Notes: a model not told the origin generated them from the letters alone. DNA of 10,978 bases from Pirellulaceae bacterium (GCA_013002105.1 JABDKS010000905.1:1-10978), one strand, 5' to 3'. Shown: positions 1 through 7,110, counted from the first letter of the stretch. Program-made: numbers and translations.

Positions 1-2
1 AC

Positions 3-278
3 GACTGGGTCGATGACGACGACGAGGATGACGACGACGAGGATGAGGATGAGGATGACGACGAAGACGGTCTCGAAGACGACGAGTGGGAAGAAGTCGA
101 CGACGACGATGATGACCTCGTCGAGGACGACGACGAAGATGATCTAGATGACGATGAAGAGTATGACGACGAAGACTGGGACGACGAAGACGAAGACAGC
201 GAGGACGACGACGACGAAGAAGATTGGGAAGAGGGCGACGACGAAGAAGAGGAAGAGGAAGAAGAAGACTGGGAGTAA
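3..278 (+). CDS. C-terminal end of an extremely acidic protein (partial, 5' end outside window)
   Basis: This frame is open from the left edge to the TAA at 276-278 and gives 91 residues. By my count 76 are Asp or Glu. The exceptions include five Trp at fragment residues 2, 29, 59, 75 and 90, usually inside DW or EW pairs, and the protein ends in DWE. The purine-rich GAC/GAT/GAA/GAG codons extend to the left edge, so the acidic region is probably longer and an ordered domain may lie upstream. Such a tail is expected to be disordered and highly negative. Acidic tails of this kind in other proteins bind basic partners or cations, but nothing here identifies the role. I do not recognise the family. 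The mix of synonymous Asp and Glu codons suggests selection for charge rather than a recent simple DNA expansion. The next gene, hemA, is convergent, so there is no operon link. Confidence 0.75.
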   Translation, partial: DWVDDDDEDDDDEDEDEDDDEDGLEDDEWEEVDDDDDDLVEDDDEDDLDDDEEYDDEDWDDEDEDSEDDDDEEDWEEGDDEEEEEEEEDWE

Positions 279-502
279 GCCCCACAAAGATGTTTCGGCA
301 ATGGGGTTTCAACAGACAGGTTTCAGCGAAGAGGTTTCAGCCACGGGGCTCCTGCGTGTCAGTTGGCCCGAGTTGACCGTCACGAAGTCACAATCGAATG
401 GTAGCCAGGTTGGGTTCGCGAGCGACTTTGCTCCGCCAGGTCGTCACCGACGAGAATTTTCACCACGCTCGAACGCCGCAAAGTCCTTTGCCCTGCATGG
501 CC
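279..502. other. Convergent spacer between the acidic gene and hemA
   Basis: No convincing gene is seen in this 224-base gap. It contains a short 14-bp tandem repeat (291-346) and a six-base inverted repeat, GCAAAG and CTTTGC, at 478-491 with a 2-base loop. The inverted repeat lies just beyond the hemA stop on the minus strand, but its loop is too tight and no T tract follows on either strand, so it is not called a terminator. Confidence 0.5.
291..346. repeat. 14-bp imperfect tandem repeat built on GGTTTCA
   Basis: The heptamer GGTTTCA begins at 305, 319 and 333, exactly 14 bases apart, and a degenerate copy TGTTTCG sits at 291, again 14 bases earlier. The second half of each unit is variable (for example acagaca, gcgaaga). 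It lies just after the stop codon of the acidic gene. The spacing is seen directly and no function is evident. Confidence 0.55.
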
Positions 503-1783
503 TTATTCGTCACCCAGTTTGAATAAGTGCCGCAATGCTTCGAGCAACCCGCGCTCGTGACCTTCTGCCACGTCGTCTCTGAGTGATGCCAACGGCGGAT
601 GCAAGAGTTTGTTGATCAGACGATCAAACGACTTTTCGATTTCTTTGACCACCGACGGATCCACATTGCCGCCGTCTAACTTGGCCACCAACCGTTTCAA
701 TTCATCGTGCTTCAGATCCTGCGCCTGTTCGCGCAATCGTCGCACCACCGGTCCGGTCGCACGATGGTTCCACTCTTGAATGAACCGATCGGTTTCGTCT
801 TCAATGATTTGCAGAGCCTTGGGCCACTCCTTTTCGCGCTCGCGACGATTCCGCTGGCAGGCCGCTTGCAAGTCATCAATTTGGTACAGATAGACACTGG
901 GCATATCGCCAATCACGACGTCAAAATCACGCGGTACGGCCAGGTCCAACATCAACAACAACCGGTTTTGGCGTTGGGCATGCAGCGGCGTAAAATCTGT
1001 CGCTGACAAGATCGGCTCGTTCGACGCGGTGGTGCCGATCAACAAATCGGCCGCAACGACTTGGTCGTGTAGTTCACTCCAGTCGACCGCGCGAACTCCA
1101 AACTCGGCCGCCAAAGCGTCGGCCCGCTCGCGGCTGCGATTGAGCACGCAAATGTTCGTCGCCCCGGCTTGCTGCAAATAGCGCAGTGTCTCCTCACCCA
1201 TCTCGCCGGCACCGCAGATCACCACATTCTTACCGATCAGCGAATCGAATACTTCGGGTACCACTTCGCCAATCGCCACGCTTGGCACGCTCACGCGTCG
1301 GCGATGGATCAAGGTGTCCGTCTGTACGCGTTTGGCAGCCCGGTTGGCCGCTTGAAAAACAGTGTGAGTCAACGGTCCGGCTGATCCCAACGCGCAAGCC
1401 TGATCGTAGGCCTGTTTGACTTGCGACAAAATCTGCGATTCGCCCAACACCATGCTGTCCAAACTGGCCGCGACAGTGAATAGATGCTTCACCGCTTCGC
1501 TGCCGGTTCGATAGATCATCTGATCGATGACTTCATCGGCCGTCAGGGCACGCTGCTCGGCCAAGAAAGCGGCAACCGCCTCGCGATCCAAAACACTTTC
1601 GTCTTCGCTGGACGTATACAGCTCGACGCGATTGCAAGTGCTCAGCAACACCAACTCGCTGGAGGGAAATCGTTGGCAAAAAGCATCCAGCGTTTTCTCG
1701 ACCTGGTCGGCCGAGAACGAAAGGCGTTCGCGAAAGTCGACGGCCGCATCATGGTGGCTGCAACCGATCATCTGCAGTTTCAT
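503..1783 (-). CDS. hemA: Glutamyl-tRNA reductase
   Basis: HemA reduces glutamyl-tRNA(Glu) with NADPH to glutamate-1-semialdehyde, the first committed step of the C5 route to 5-aminolevulinate, heme and other tetrapyrroles; it acts in the cytoplasm as a dimer. The 426 residues match the usual length. The N-terminal catalytic domain holds STCNRVE with the expected nucleophile Cys50, then the signature LGESQILSQVK at about 113-123. The NADPH-binding fold follows, with GAGEMG at 191-196 and a downstream VLNRSRERA. The C-terminal part is helical and probably forms the dimerisation region. The ATG at 1783 has a GGGAG on its strand (plus positions 1792-1796) with 8 bases of spacing. It overlaps the stop of the HemX-like gene as ATGA, so the two genes are probably translationally coupled. 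No truncation or missing catalytic residue was noticed. Confidence 0.97.
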   Translation of the reverse strand: MKLQMIGCSHHDAAVDFRERLSFSADQVEKTLDAFCQRFPSSELVLLSTCNRVELYTSSEDESVLDREAVAAFLAEQRALTADEVIDQMIYRTGSEAVKHLFTVAASLDSMVLGESQILSQVKQAYDQACALGSAGPLTHTVFQAANRAAKRVQTDTLIHRRRVSVPSVAIGEVVPEVFDSLIGKNVVICGAGEMGEETLRYLQQAGATNICVLNRSRERADALAAEFGVRAVDWSELHDQVVAADLLIGTTASNEPILSATDFTPLHAQRQNRLLLMLDLAVPRDFDVVIGDMPSVYLYQIDDLQAACQRNRREREKEWPKALQIIEDETDRFIQEWNHRATGPVVRRLREQAQDLKHDELKRLVAKLDGGNVDPSVVKEIEKSFDRLINKLLHPPLASLRDDVAEGHERGLLEALRHLFKLGDE

Positions 1784-2748
1784 CCGACCGGCTCCCGCTG
1801 GAAGTCGACCATGACGACATTTTTCATCACACGAATTGCGACCATCCGATCAACCGCACCCGTCGCTTTCTGATCAGCCTGCACCTCCAAAGCTGGAGGC
1901 GCGACCAGCGGCGGGTCGGACTTGCCGTGCGAGCTAGTCAAGACACTGATCATTGCCAGCACCAAGAAGCCCAAACTGGCCAGCGTCAAATAAACCGCTT
2001 TGCGGCCGCGGCTGGCCGGTGCATAAAAAAACTCCAGCGCCGTGGTTCCGACCAACCATAAAAACAGCAACATGCTGAATAGCACGCCACCATCGGTCCA
2101 ACCGACGTGCCCCAGCTTGTTCAGGTTCATGACGATCCCGGCGACCACGCCGACCGCGACCGCAATCGTGCTAGTGACCAGACAACGACGATTCATGCGA
2201 CCGAGCGTTTCGAGTGTCGGCAATCGCAACGCGGATCCGGCTCGCTTGTGTTTCAACCGCCGTGACTGAACCAGATACATCACGCCCGCTAAAAAACCAA
2301 TCAGGACCGCACCGGCACCAATCATCATCGCCAAACCGTGCACGCTACCCCACACGCCAACCGCCTCGCTGCGCGAGAACGGTTCCATGTTGCGAACCGC
2401 CACACCCATCCCGATCGTCGCCAGCACCGCTGGTAAAAAGAAAAAACTGACAATCGTGTCGGGCCGGCGCAGATACAGCACCAAAAAACAGACCGCCAAT
2501 CCCAACGCTAACAGGTGGGACCAATCCGACCACGTTGCCAACAGCCCCACGTCGGGTTGCCCCGCCTCGGGGATCGCCCGCAGCGTGACAAAACAGACGT
2601 GCGTGAAAAGCCCAATTCCCATCATCACGACGACTGCCAAACCGCGACCGGGAATCCGACCGAGCAAACGCAGCAGTTCCAACACCAAGACCACTAGATA
2701 GCTGGTGAAAAAACAGGTGACGGAGATCTCGCGAAGGATGGCGAGCAT
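1780..2748 (-). CDS. HemX/CcsA-like cytochrome c assembly family membrane protein
   Basis: A 322-residue integral membrane protein with about eight hydrophobic segments, roughly at residues 10-29, 35-56, 77-93, 100-117, 133-160, 189-208, 220-241 and 251-270. The order and motifs (WSDWSHLLALG, WGSVHGLAMMIGAG, GWTDGGVLFSMLLFLWL) resemble the CcsA/ResC/HemX family. Histidines at 50, 78, 137 and 214 could serve as heme ligands, by analogy only. The region around 217-232 occupies the place of the tryptophan-rich WWD heme-handling motif of true CcsA but does not fit it well, so a HemX-type role (tuning HemA level or heme traffic) fits better than cytochrome c ligation. It lies immediately before hemA, as HemX genes often do, with a 4-bp overlap. 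About 50 hydrophilic residues after the last helix (271-322) are longer than I expect for HemX. The family call is firm; the exact role is not. Confidence 0.85.
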   Translation of the reverse strand: MLAILREISVTCFFTSYLVVLVLELLRLLGRIPGRGLAVVVMMGIGLFTHVCFVTLRAIPEAGQPDVGLLATWSDWSHLLALGLAVCFLVLYLRRPDTIVSFFFLPAVLATIGMGVAVRNMEPFSRSEAVGVWGSVHGLAMMIGAGAVLIGFLAGVMYLVQSRRLKHKRAGSALRLPTLETLGRMNRRCLVTSTIAVAVGVVAGIVMNLNKLGHVGWTDGGVLFSMLLFLWLVGTTALEFFYAPASRGRKAVYLTLASLGFLVLAMISVLTSSHGKSDPPLVAPPALEVQADQKATGAVDRMVAIRVMKNVVMVDFQREPVG

Positions 2749-2776
2749 GGGTCAGAATTCCGAACGGAAAGTCGCG

Positions 2777-2799
2777 GTGGGATGAACTGTTCATCCTAC
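2777..2799. promoter_or_regulatory. Dyad symmetry upstream of the hemA operon (possible operator)
   Basis: The plus strand reads GGATGAAC T GTTCATCC at 2780-2796, a perfect 8-bp inverted repeat about one base. Including flanks it extends to 2777-2799 with 10 of 11 positions matching. It overlaps the proposed -10 box and the likely transcription start, a classical place for a dimeric repressor. With a one-base loop it is better suited to a DNA-binding site than to an RNA hairpin. An alternative is a dispersed short palindromic intergenic element. Confidence 0.45.
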
Positions 2800-2820
2800 A
2801 CGTTGAAAGAAAATTGTCAT
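2793..2820 (-). promoter_or_regulatory. Candidate sigma-70-type promoter for the hemX-like/hemA operon
   Basis: On the minus strand, ATGACA (plus 2815-2820; 5 of 6 to TTGACA) and TAGGAT (plus 2793-2798; 4 of 6 to TATAAT) are separated by 16 bases. Transcription would begin near 2786, leaving a leader of about 38 bases before the ATG at 2748. This is a consensus match by eye only, and planctomycete promoters are poorly defined. Confidence 0.35.
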
Positions 2821-2901
2821 CGCAAGGGAGGGGACGATTTCGGCGGATTTCCGAGATCGACGCCATCGTCGGTGCGAAGAATCCTGCGGTTATTCGTGTC
2901 C

Positions 2902-3014
2902 GGCACACAGGGTGACCGGGGGACGGCACACGGGTCACCGGGGCACGGGACATGGGTGACTGGCACATGGGCCACGGGGTGACCGGGACTTGGGACACGG
3001 GGTGATCGGGACAT
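2902..3014. repeat. Five-unit G-rich tandem repeat (22-24 bp) with quadruplex potential
   Basis: Five imperfect units start near 2902, 2925, 2947, 2969 and 2991. The shared core is GGGTGACCGGG followed by a GACAYGG-like piece; the second unit has GGTCACC, so the near-palindrome at the core is kept. The plus strand has G tracts at 2976, 2985, 2992, 2999, 3008 and 3015, each of 3 or 4 G, separated by 4-5-base loops. This satisfies the usual G3+N1-7 quadruplex rule more than once. Unit boundaries are approximate. Confidence 0.8.
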
Positions 3015-3063
3015 GGGTAGGACGCGAATCGGTGAACGTAACCCACCTCTTTCGCTTGACGTT

Positions 3064-3103
3064 ATCTCCGGCAACTCGTCCAAATCTCCGGCAACTCGTC
3101 CAA
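3064..3103. repeat. Perfect 20-bp tandem duplication
   Basis: The 20-mer ATCTCCGGCAACTCGTCCAA occurs twice back to back (3064-3083 and 3084-3103) without a mismatch, so the duplication is recent or maintained by conversion. No coding sequence covers it. Confidence 0.9.
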
Positions 3104-3184
3104 CCGGTCTCGCAGCGGTCGCGAACCAGTCGCCCGGGGATCGTGTCTCCCTCTCCAACGCCATGAACTTGCCGCCATCATGAC

Positions 3185-3210
3185 AGCGTGTCGACCAAGC
3201 GTGTCGACCA
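3185..3210. repeat. Perfect 13-bp tandem duplication
   Basis: AGCGTGTCGACCA is present at 3185-3197 and again at 3198-3210. It lies about 270 bases before the VWA gene and is one of several short duplications of different period in this spacer. Confidence 0.85.
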
Positions 3211-3234
3211 GTCGCATTCGCGATTCACAGCGAC

Positions 3235-3263
3235 GGCGGCCCAAGGATGATGGCGGCCCAAGG
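3235..3263. repeat. 12-bp direct repeat with 17-base period
   Basis: GGCGGCCCAAGG occurs at 3235-3246 and 3252-3263, so the start-to-start distance is 17 bases. This is the same period as the longer array that follows at 3337, although the unit sequence differs. Confidence 0.7.
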
Positions 3264-3336
3264 GTCACCTACAGCGCGCTAGCGGATTGCCTGCCCCGTT
3301 ATCGGGTGACGCATCGCCCGCTACCGGTCGGCTCGG

Positions 3337-3421
3337 GCAAAATGGTACGCCCCACAAGTCGGTGCACTCCACAATACCGTGCGCCCGACAAGTCGCTGCG
3401 CTGTACAAGTCGAAACCAGCA
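3337..3421. repeat. 17-bp minisatellite of about five degenerate units
   Basis: Units begin at 3337, 3354, 3371, 3388 and 3405. Three of them (3354, 3388, 3405) start with ACAAGTCG; those at 3337 and 3371 are diverged (the first matches the second at 11 of 17 positions by eye). The array ends about 60 bases before the VWA start codon, so it is likely to lie in the promoter or leader region of that gene. Confidence 0.7.
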
Positions 3422-3423
3422 CG

Positions 3424-3445
3424 CCGCGTCGACTACTCGACACGG
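3424..3445 (+). promoter_or_regulatory. Short hairpin in the leader of the VWA gene
   Basis: CCGCGTCGA (3424-3432) and TCGACACGG (3437-3445) are complementary at 8 of 9 positions around the loop CTAC. It sits 34 bases before the start codon and is followed by a pyrimidine-rich stretch rather than a T run. It could affect translation or be incidental. Confidence 0.25.
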
Positions 3446-3479
3446 CCTCCTCCCCCGAACTTCTCACCGAAGGAATCGA

Positions 3480-4121
3480 ATGATGAAAACTGATTTAACC
3501 GACATCACACTGGTCGTCGACCGCAGTGGATCGATGGAAAGCATCCGCGACGACGCCCAGGGCGGCATCAACGCGTTCATTCGCGAACAAGCCGGCCTGC
3601 CCGGTCAAGCACTGATCACGTTGGTGCAGTTCGACACCGATTACGAATTTCTTGCCAAGGGTGTCCCGGCGACCGATATCGCACCGTACGAACTGCAGCC
3701 CCGCGGTGCGACCGCGCTTTTGGATGCGATCGGCCGTGCGATCAACGAAACGGGTCAACGACTGAGCCAAATCAACGAATCCGATCGTCCTGGCCTGGTC
3801 GTCTTTGTCGTCATGACCGACGGTCTGGAAAACTCCAGCCGCGAATTCACCACCAACAAGATCAAGCAAATGATCGAGCATCAACAAACGCACTACCAAT
3901 GGCAGTTTACGTTTTTGGGTGCCGATCAAGATGCGTTTGCCGAAGCCGGCGCGCTGGGAATCGCTGCCGGTGGCGCCGCTACATTTGCCAAGCAAAAAGT
4001 TCGTGCGGCGTATCGAGGCACCAGCAGCAATGTCGCTCGGATGCGACAGCAAACGATGTGTGGCGAGGCGGTGCAAAACCAGTACAGCGAATCCGAGTTG
4101 CGAGAAATGGGTGACGACTGA
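3480..4121 (+). CDS. Stand-alone von Willebrand factor A (VWA) domain protein
   Basis: The 213 residues are almost entirely one VWA domain. The metal-ion-dependent adhesion site is complete: DRSGS at 14-18 directly after a hydrophobic strand (DxSxS motif), a threonine in the RGATALLDAI segment near 78, and the aspartate of VVMTDG at about 114. VWA domains bind a divalent metal and mediate protein contacts; the partner here is unknown. No signal peptide or membrane helix is seen, so it is probably cytoplasmic, unlike the long secreted VWA proteins common in planctomycetes. The start is one of two adjacent ATGs (3480 or 3483): AAGGA at 3470-3474 gives 5 or 8 bases of spacing, so 3483 is equally possible. 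The frame is open back to 3180, but that part is repeat-derived and rejected. The downstream gene is convergent at 32 bases, so this is probably a single-gene transcript. Confidence 0.92.
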   Translation: MMKTDLTDITLVVDRSGSMESIRDDAQGGINAFIREQAGLPGQALITLVQFDTDYEFLAKGVPATDIAPYELQPRGATALLDAIGRAINETGQRLSQINESDRPGLVVFVVMTDGLENSSREFTTNKIKQMIEHQQTHYQWQFTFLGADQDAFAEAGALGIAAGGAATFAKQKVRAAYRGTSSNVARMRQQTMCGEAVQNQYSESELREMGDD

Positions 4122-4153
4122 GTTCACTGACGCAGTTGTAGAGAAGATGGATA

Positions 4154-6856
4154 TCACCACGGCGACTGGATCCAATTTCGCACTTCGACCTGGCCACCGG
4201 CGTCGATCCGAACCCGCACCGCGCCAACGCTCGCTGTCACTTGCACTCCGCTGCCGGTGGCAGCGAGCATCTCGCGGACTTCGACACGCCGCGCCCGTTG
4301 TCCGCCGCTAACGACCGTCTCTCTGGGTCGCGCCCACTGCAATACCGATTCGGCATCCATCGTCAAACTGCCGTGATGCGGTGCCATCAACACGCCGCCG
4401 GGCCGTGGACGAGGTTGATTGATCAGGACCCGAGTCCCAGGCGGTTCTAAATCACCCGGCAACACCAGCGCGCGATCGGCGTGGTCGATGCACAACACCA
4501 AGCTGTTGGCATTGTCATTGCCGCCCACGCCACCGATCGGCGGATGCAACACCCGCATCGTTTGTTTTCCAGTCGTGACCATTTCATCGGCATGCACTTC
4601 GACACAGTCCACCGCAGATCGCGCGATTGCGGCCCGCGTCGCGTCAAGCGCTCCGGCTTCGTCATTTGCCAACATCCCCGGCGGCGTGATGATTTGATCG
4701 ACACCAAAGCGACGTAAAATTCCCGGCAACGCGTTGTAGTGGTCACTGTCGGCGTGTGATAAATACACGCCGTCGATCCGTGTCGCGCCCAACGACCACA
4801 ACGTCGCATCAATATCTCGACTGCTGCCGCGATCATTGGCCAGTCGGCCGCAGTCGTAAAGCCAGACGTCATCTTTGGCAAACCGCAATACCACACTAGT
4901 ACCATGACCGACATCGACGAACGTCGCTTCGATCGATCCATCGGGCAGAGGCGCCGGTGTGGTCGCCATCCACCACGCTGCGACACCCCAGAGCACGACC
5001 CATCCACGACGCAGGACTTTATCGCGTCGGCGATCACCCAATGCCATCATGCCAGCTAACACGCCGTAGAAAGTGGCGACCCACCAAGCAGGCGGTGATG
5101 GCAACCAATGGTGTCCGCCCGGCAACGATGCGCTCAGAGCGATGATCCCCTGCATCACCATCAATGCACCCGAACAGACCGACCCGAATAAGTCGCCAAG
5201 CATCGGCGAGAAAAATCCACCAAATACCGTCGCCACGCCGCTGGCCAAGGCCAAAAACAACGGAAACGCCAACAGCACGTTGGTCGCAACACTAACGAGC
5301 GACACGACATGGAAATGAAACCATACCAACGGAATACTGGTCGCCGTCACGCACAGACTGAACCACGTAGCCTGCCGCACCGCCCGGCCCCAGAACATCA
5401 GCTGCCGCACCCACCACGACCGCGAACTGTCGGCAAGCTGCACCAGCCGTTCTTCGCGCTGCAATACCCGCTGGACCGCCGGCGAACGTGATCGTGATCG
5501 TTGGCCGCAGGTAATCAACGTCGCGACGGCCAAAAACGACAACTGCATCCCCACTCCGAACAAGTTGTGCGTGTTGTATCCAATCAAAATTAGCGCCGCG
5601 AACGCCAACGCATTGATCGGTTGACTGGGACGCCCGACCCAAATTGCAACCATCAACAACGAAATCAACATAGCCGCTCGCAAGACCGGCGGTCGGCCAC
5701 CCGTGATGGCGCAATAAGCAACCGCAACGCCAATTACCCAAGCAATTTCGAACTTCTGTGGCGCACGAATTAACATCGCCAGCTTTTGTGCCAGGAAAAC
5801 GATGATCGCCAAATGCAATCCGCTGACCGATAACAAGTGCGCCGTTCCGGTCACCAGCAAATCATCACGAGTGTCCGGATCGACGAAATCTCGCTGCCCG
5901 ATCACCAGTGCCACCGCCAATGGTCCAGCCGATTCGCTGGTGTGCTGCAGCAACAACTCGCGACTGCGGTCGGCAAACCAAGCGACAGCCCGCATCGGGT
6001 TCAGTGACCGTCGTCGCAGCAACACAATCTGATCCGCCGCATCGACGTCCACTCGCGCGTGCAAGTTTCGGCGGCGATAGACATCGCGCAAATCTCGCTC
6101 ACCCGGATTCGACGGGCCGGCAAATTGACGGATCGATCCATAAACTTGTAAACGGTCCCCCGGTCGCAGGTCACTGAGTTGACCGTCACTAACGACCAAT
6201 ACGCGACCGGTCATCGGCTGGAATTGTTGTCCCACTCGATACCGATTCACCGTCGCTTCGAATTGTGTCTGCCAAGGTGTCACGTTGCGGCGACTGGGCA
6301 AATCGGCCAGCGGATGACGCCGCAACACGACCGGCCAGTCAATCGTGACTTCCAAGATCGCCGGTTCACTCAGCGGCGTGACGACGCGAAAAATCGTTGC
6401 TTCGTTGTAGTCGTTGGTGATCACCGCGTGCCGAATCGCGAAACACGGCGCACACAACGCCACCACCGCTACCCAAGTCCAGCGACCGCCACGCGCGGCG
6501 ATCCATCCAACACAACTGATCAGACAAATCGCCCACACGACGAACACCGACCAATGAGTCGTGCTGATCGCAGACGCAATCAGCACACCGACGATCGCGG
6601 CGATCACGCCCAAGACCAGCGGCCACTGATGCAACATCCGGTCCGGTCGCCAAGCCTGGCCAAACCATCGCTGGCTCAGATCGCCCGGATTACCGTTGGA
6701 CGGACCGCCATGGGTCGGCGAGCCAAACCACCGCCCAAGCGACACGCAGACTCTCAACAACCGGTCGCGCCACGTAACCACCTGGCCCAACGGTTCGTGT
6801 TGGCGTCGCACGTGCTCGCGCAGATCATCATCAACTGTTTCGGTAGCCCCACCCAA
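4154..6856 (-). CDS. comEC: ComEC/Rec2 family DNA-uptake channel protein
   Basis: ComEC carries single-stranded DNA across the inner membrane during natural transformation. The predicted 900 residues show the full family order: N-terminal hydrophobic segments (about 78-145), a soluble OB-fold-like part (about 150-280), the competence membrane domain starting with the hallmark GTAHLLSVSGLHLAII (about 337-352) and running to about 630, and a C-terminal metallo-beta-lactamase-like domain from about 640. In that domain SHADSDH (700-706), the NANSLVL segment, PGDLE (about 800-804) and HHGS (827-830) match the proposed nuclease metal site of ComEC. The first codon is TTG with AAAGGGGG six bases before it. 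About 75 Arg-rich residues precede the first membrane helix, so a later start, for example ATG at residue 74, cannot be excluded. No competence pilus or DprA gene is nearby. The family call is firm; actual transformation is not shown. Confidence 0.94.
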   Translation of the reverse strand: MGGATETVDDDLREHVRRQHEPLGQVVTWRDRLLRVCVSLGRWFGSPTHGGPSNGNPGDLSQRWFGQAWRPDRMLHQWPLVLGVIAAIVGVLIASAISTTHWSVFVVWAICLISCVGWIAARGGRWTWVAVVALCAPCFAIRHAVITNDYNEATIFRVVTPLSEPAILEVTIDWPVVLRRHPLADLPSRRNVTPWQTQFEATVNRYRVGQQFQPMTGRVLVVSDGQLSDLRPGDRLQVYGSIRQFAGPSNPGERDLRDVYRRRNLHARVDVDAADQIVLLRRRSLNPMRAVAWFADRSRELLLQHTSESAGPLAVALVIGQRDFVDPDTRDDLLVTGTAHLLSVSGLHLAIIVFLAQKLAMLIRAPQKFEIAWVIGVAVAYCAITGGRPPVLRAAMLISLLMVAIWVGRPSQPINALAFAALILIGYNTHNLFGVGMQLSFLAVATLITCGQRSRSRSPAVQRVLQREERLVQLADSSRSWWVRQLMFWGRAVRQATWFSLCVTATSIPLVWFHFHVVSLVSVATNVLLAFPLFLALASGVATVFGGFFSPMLGDLFGSVCSGALMVMQGIIALSASLPGGHHWLPSPPAWWVATFYGVLAGMMALGDRRRDKVLRRGWVVLWGVAAWWMATTPAPLPDGSIEATFVDVGHGTSVVLRFAKDDVWLYDCGRLANDRGSSRDIDATLWSLGATRIDGVYLSHADSDHYNALPGILRRFGVDQIITPPGMLANDEAGALDATRAAIARSAVDCVEVHADEMVTTGKQTMRVLHPPIGGVGGNDNANSLVLCIDHADRALVLPGDLEPPGTRVLINQPRPRPGGVLMAPHHGSLTMDAESVLQWARPRETVVSGGQRARRVEVREMLAATGSGVQVTASVGAVRVRIDAGGQVEVRNWIQSPW

Positions 6857-6862
6857 AACGCG

Positions 6863-6870
6863 CCCCCTTT
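6863..6870 (-). promoter_or_regulatory. Ribosome binding site supporting the TTG start of comEC
   Basis: On the minus strand AAAGGGGG ends six bases before the TTG at 6856-6854. It is one of the few reasonable Shine-Dalgarno matches in the window and is the reason for choosing this rare start. G-rich sequence is common here, so the match could be chance. Confidence 0.4.
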
Positions 6871-7101
6871 TGCCCCTTGCGTCCCAGACGTCGTCTCAAA
6901 TCCCCAATTGTCGCGATGCCTCGCTACCAACAGGACCGCGATCATCGCCTCCAATGCCGACGATCGCGCTGGGCGACCTCTTGTCGACTCAAAACATCAG
7001 TATGACCGACCGAATGTCGGCAGTAGGTGGTCGCTGATCCATTTCATCCACCACCGACGCGGGTTTCCGCGCTGAATCAACGCTTCGTCCCCCCAAGACC
7101 C

Positions 7102-7110
7102 TGGTAAAAT
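7102..7110 (+). promoter_or_regulatory. Candidate extended -10 promoter element for the peptidase gene
   Basis: TGGTAAAAT fits the extended -10 pattern TGnTATAAT with one mismatch. It would start transcription near 7117 and leave a leader of about 38 bases before the ATG at 7155. No -35 match is seen at the right distance, which extended -10 promoters can tolerate. Judged by eye only. Confidence 0.3.

Larger units (their letters stand above)
2749..3479. other. 731-base intergenic region rich in short tandem repeats
   Basis: No gene is supported here. It separates the divergent hemX-like gene and the VWA gene. The operon end carries the candidate promoter and dyad. The rest is dominated by short repeats of different period: a G-rich 22-24-bp array (2902-3014), a 20-bp perfect duplication (3064-3103), a 13-bp perfect duplication (3185-3210), a 12-bp direct repeat at 17-base spacing (3235-3263) and a 17-bp array (3337-3421). 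Open frames across it encode low-complexity Pro/Arg/Ser text created by the repeats and are not taken as genes. Confidence 0.7.

Noticed and set aside
148..522. A Thr/Lys-rich open frame overlapping the acidic gene
   Set aside because: It is the shifted reading of the GAC/GAA-rich acidic gene and continues into non-coding sequence.
2345..3046. A 233-residue minus-strand open frame
   Set aside because: It overlaps the start of the HemX-like gene in another frame, and its N-terminal part is a Pro/His/Val pattern generated by the G-rich tandem repeat.
3180..3479. An in-frame N-terminal extension of about 100 residues on the VWA protein
   Set aside because: It reads as Arg/Ser/Pro low-complexity text across the 13-bp and 17-bp DNA repeats, has no domain features, and the ATG pair at 3480/3483 has a good AAGGA site and begins exactly where the VWA domain begins.
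4122..4153. Bidirectional terminator between the convergent VWA and comEC genes
   Set aside because: No inverted repeat of useful length was found in these 32 bases.
6179..7075. A 298-residue plus-strand open frame opposite the comEC start
   Set aside because: It is antisense to the well-supported ComEC N-terminal region and reads as Arg/His/Pro-rich shadow sequence without domain features.
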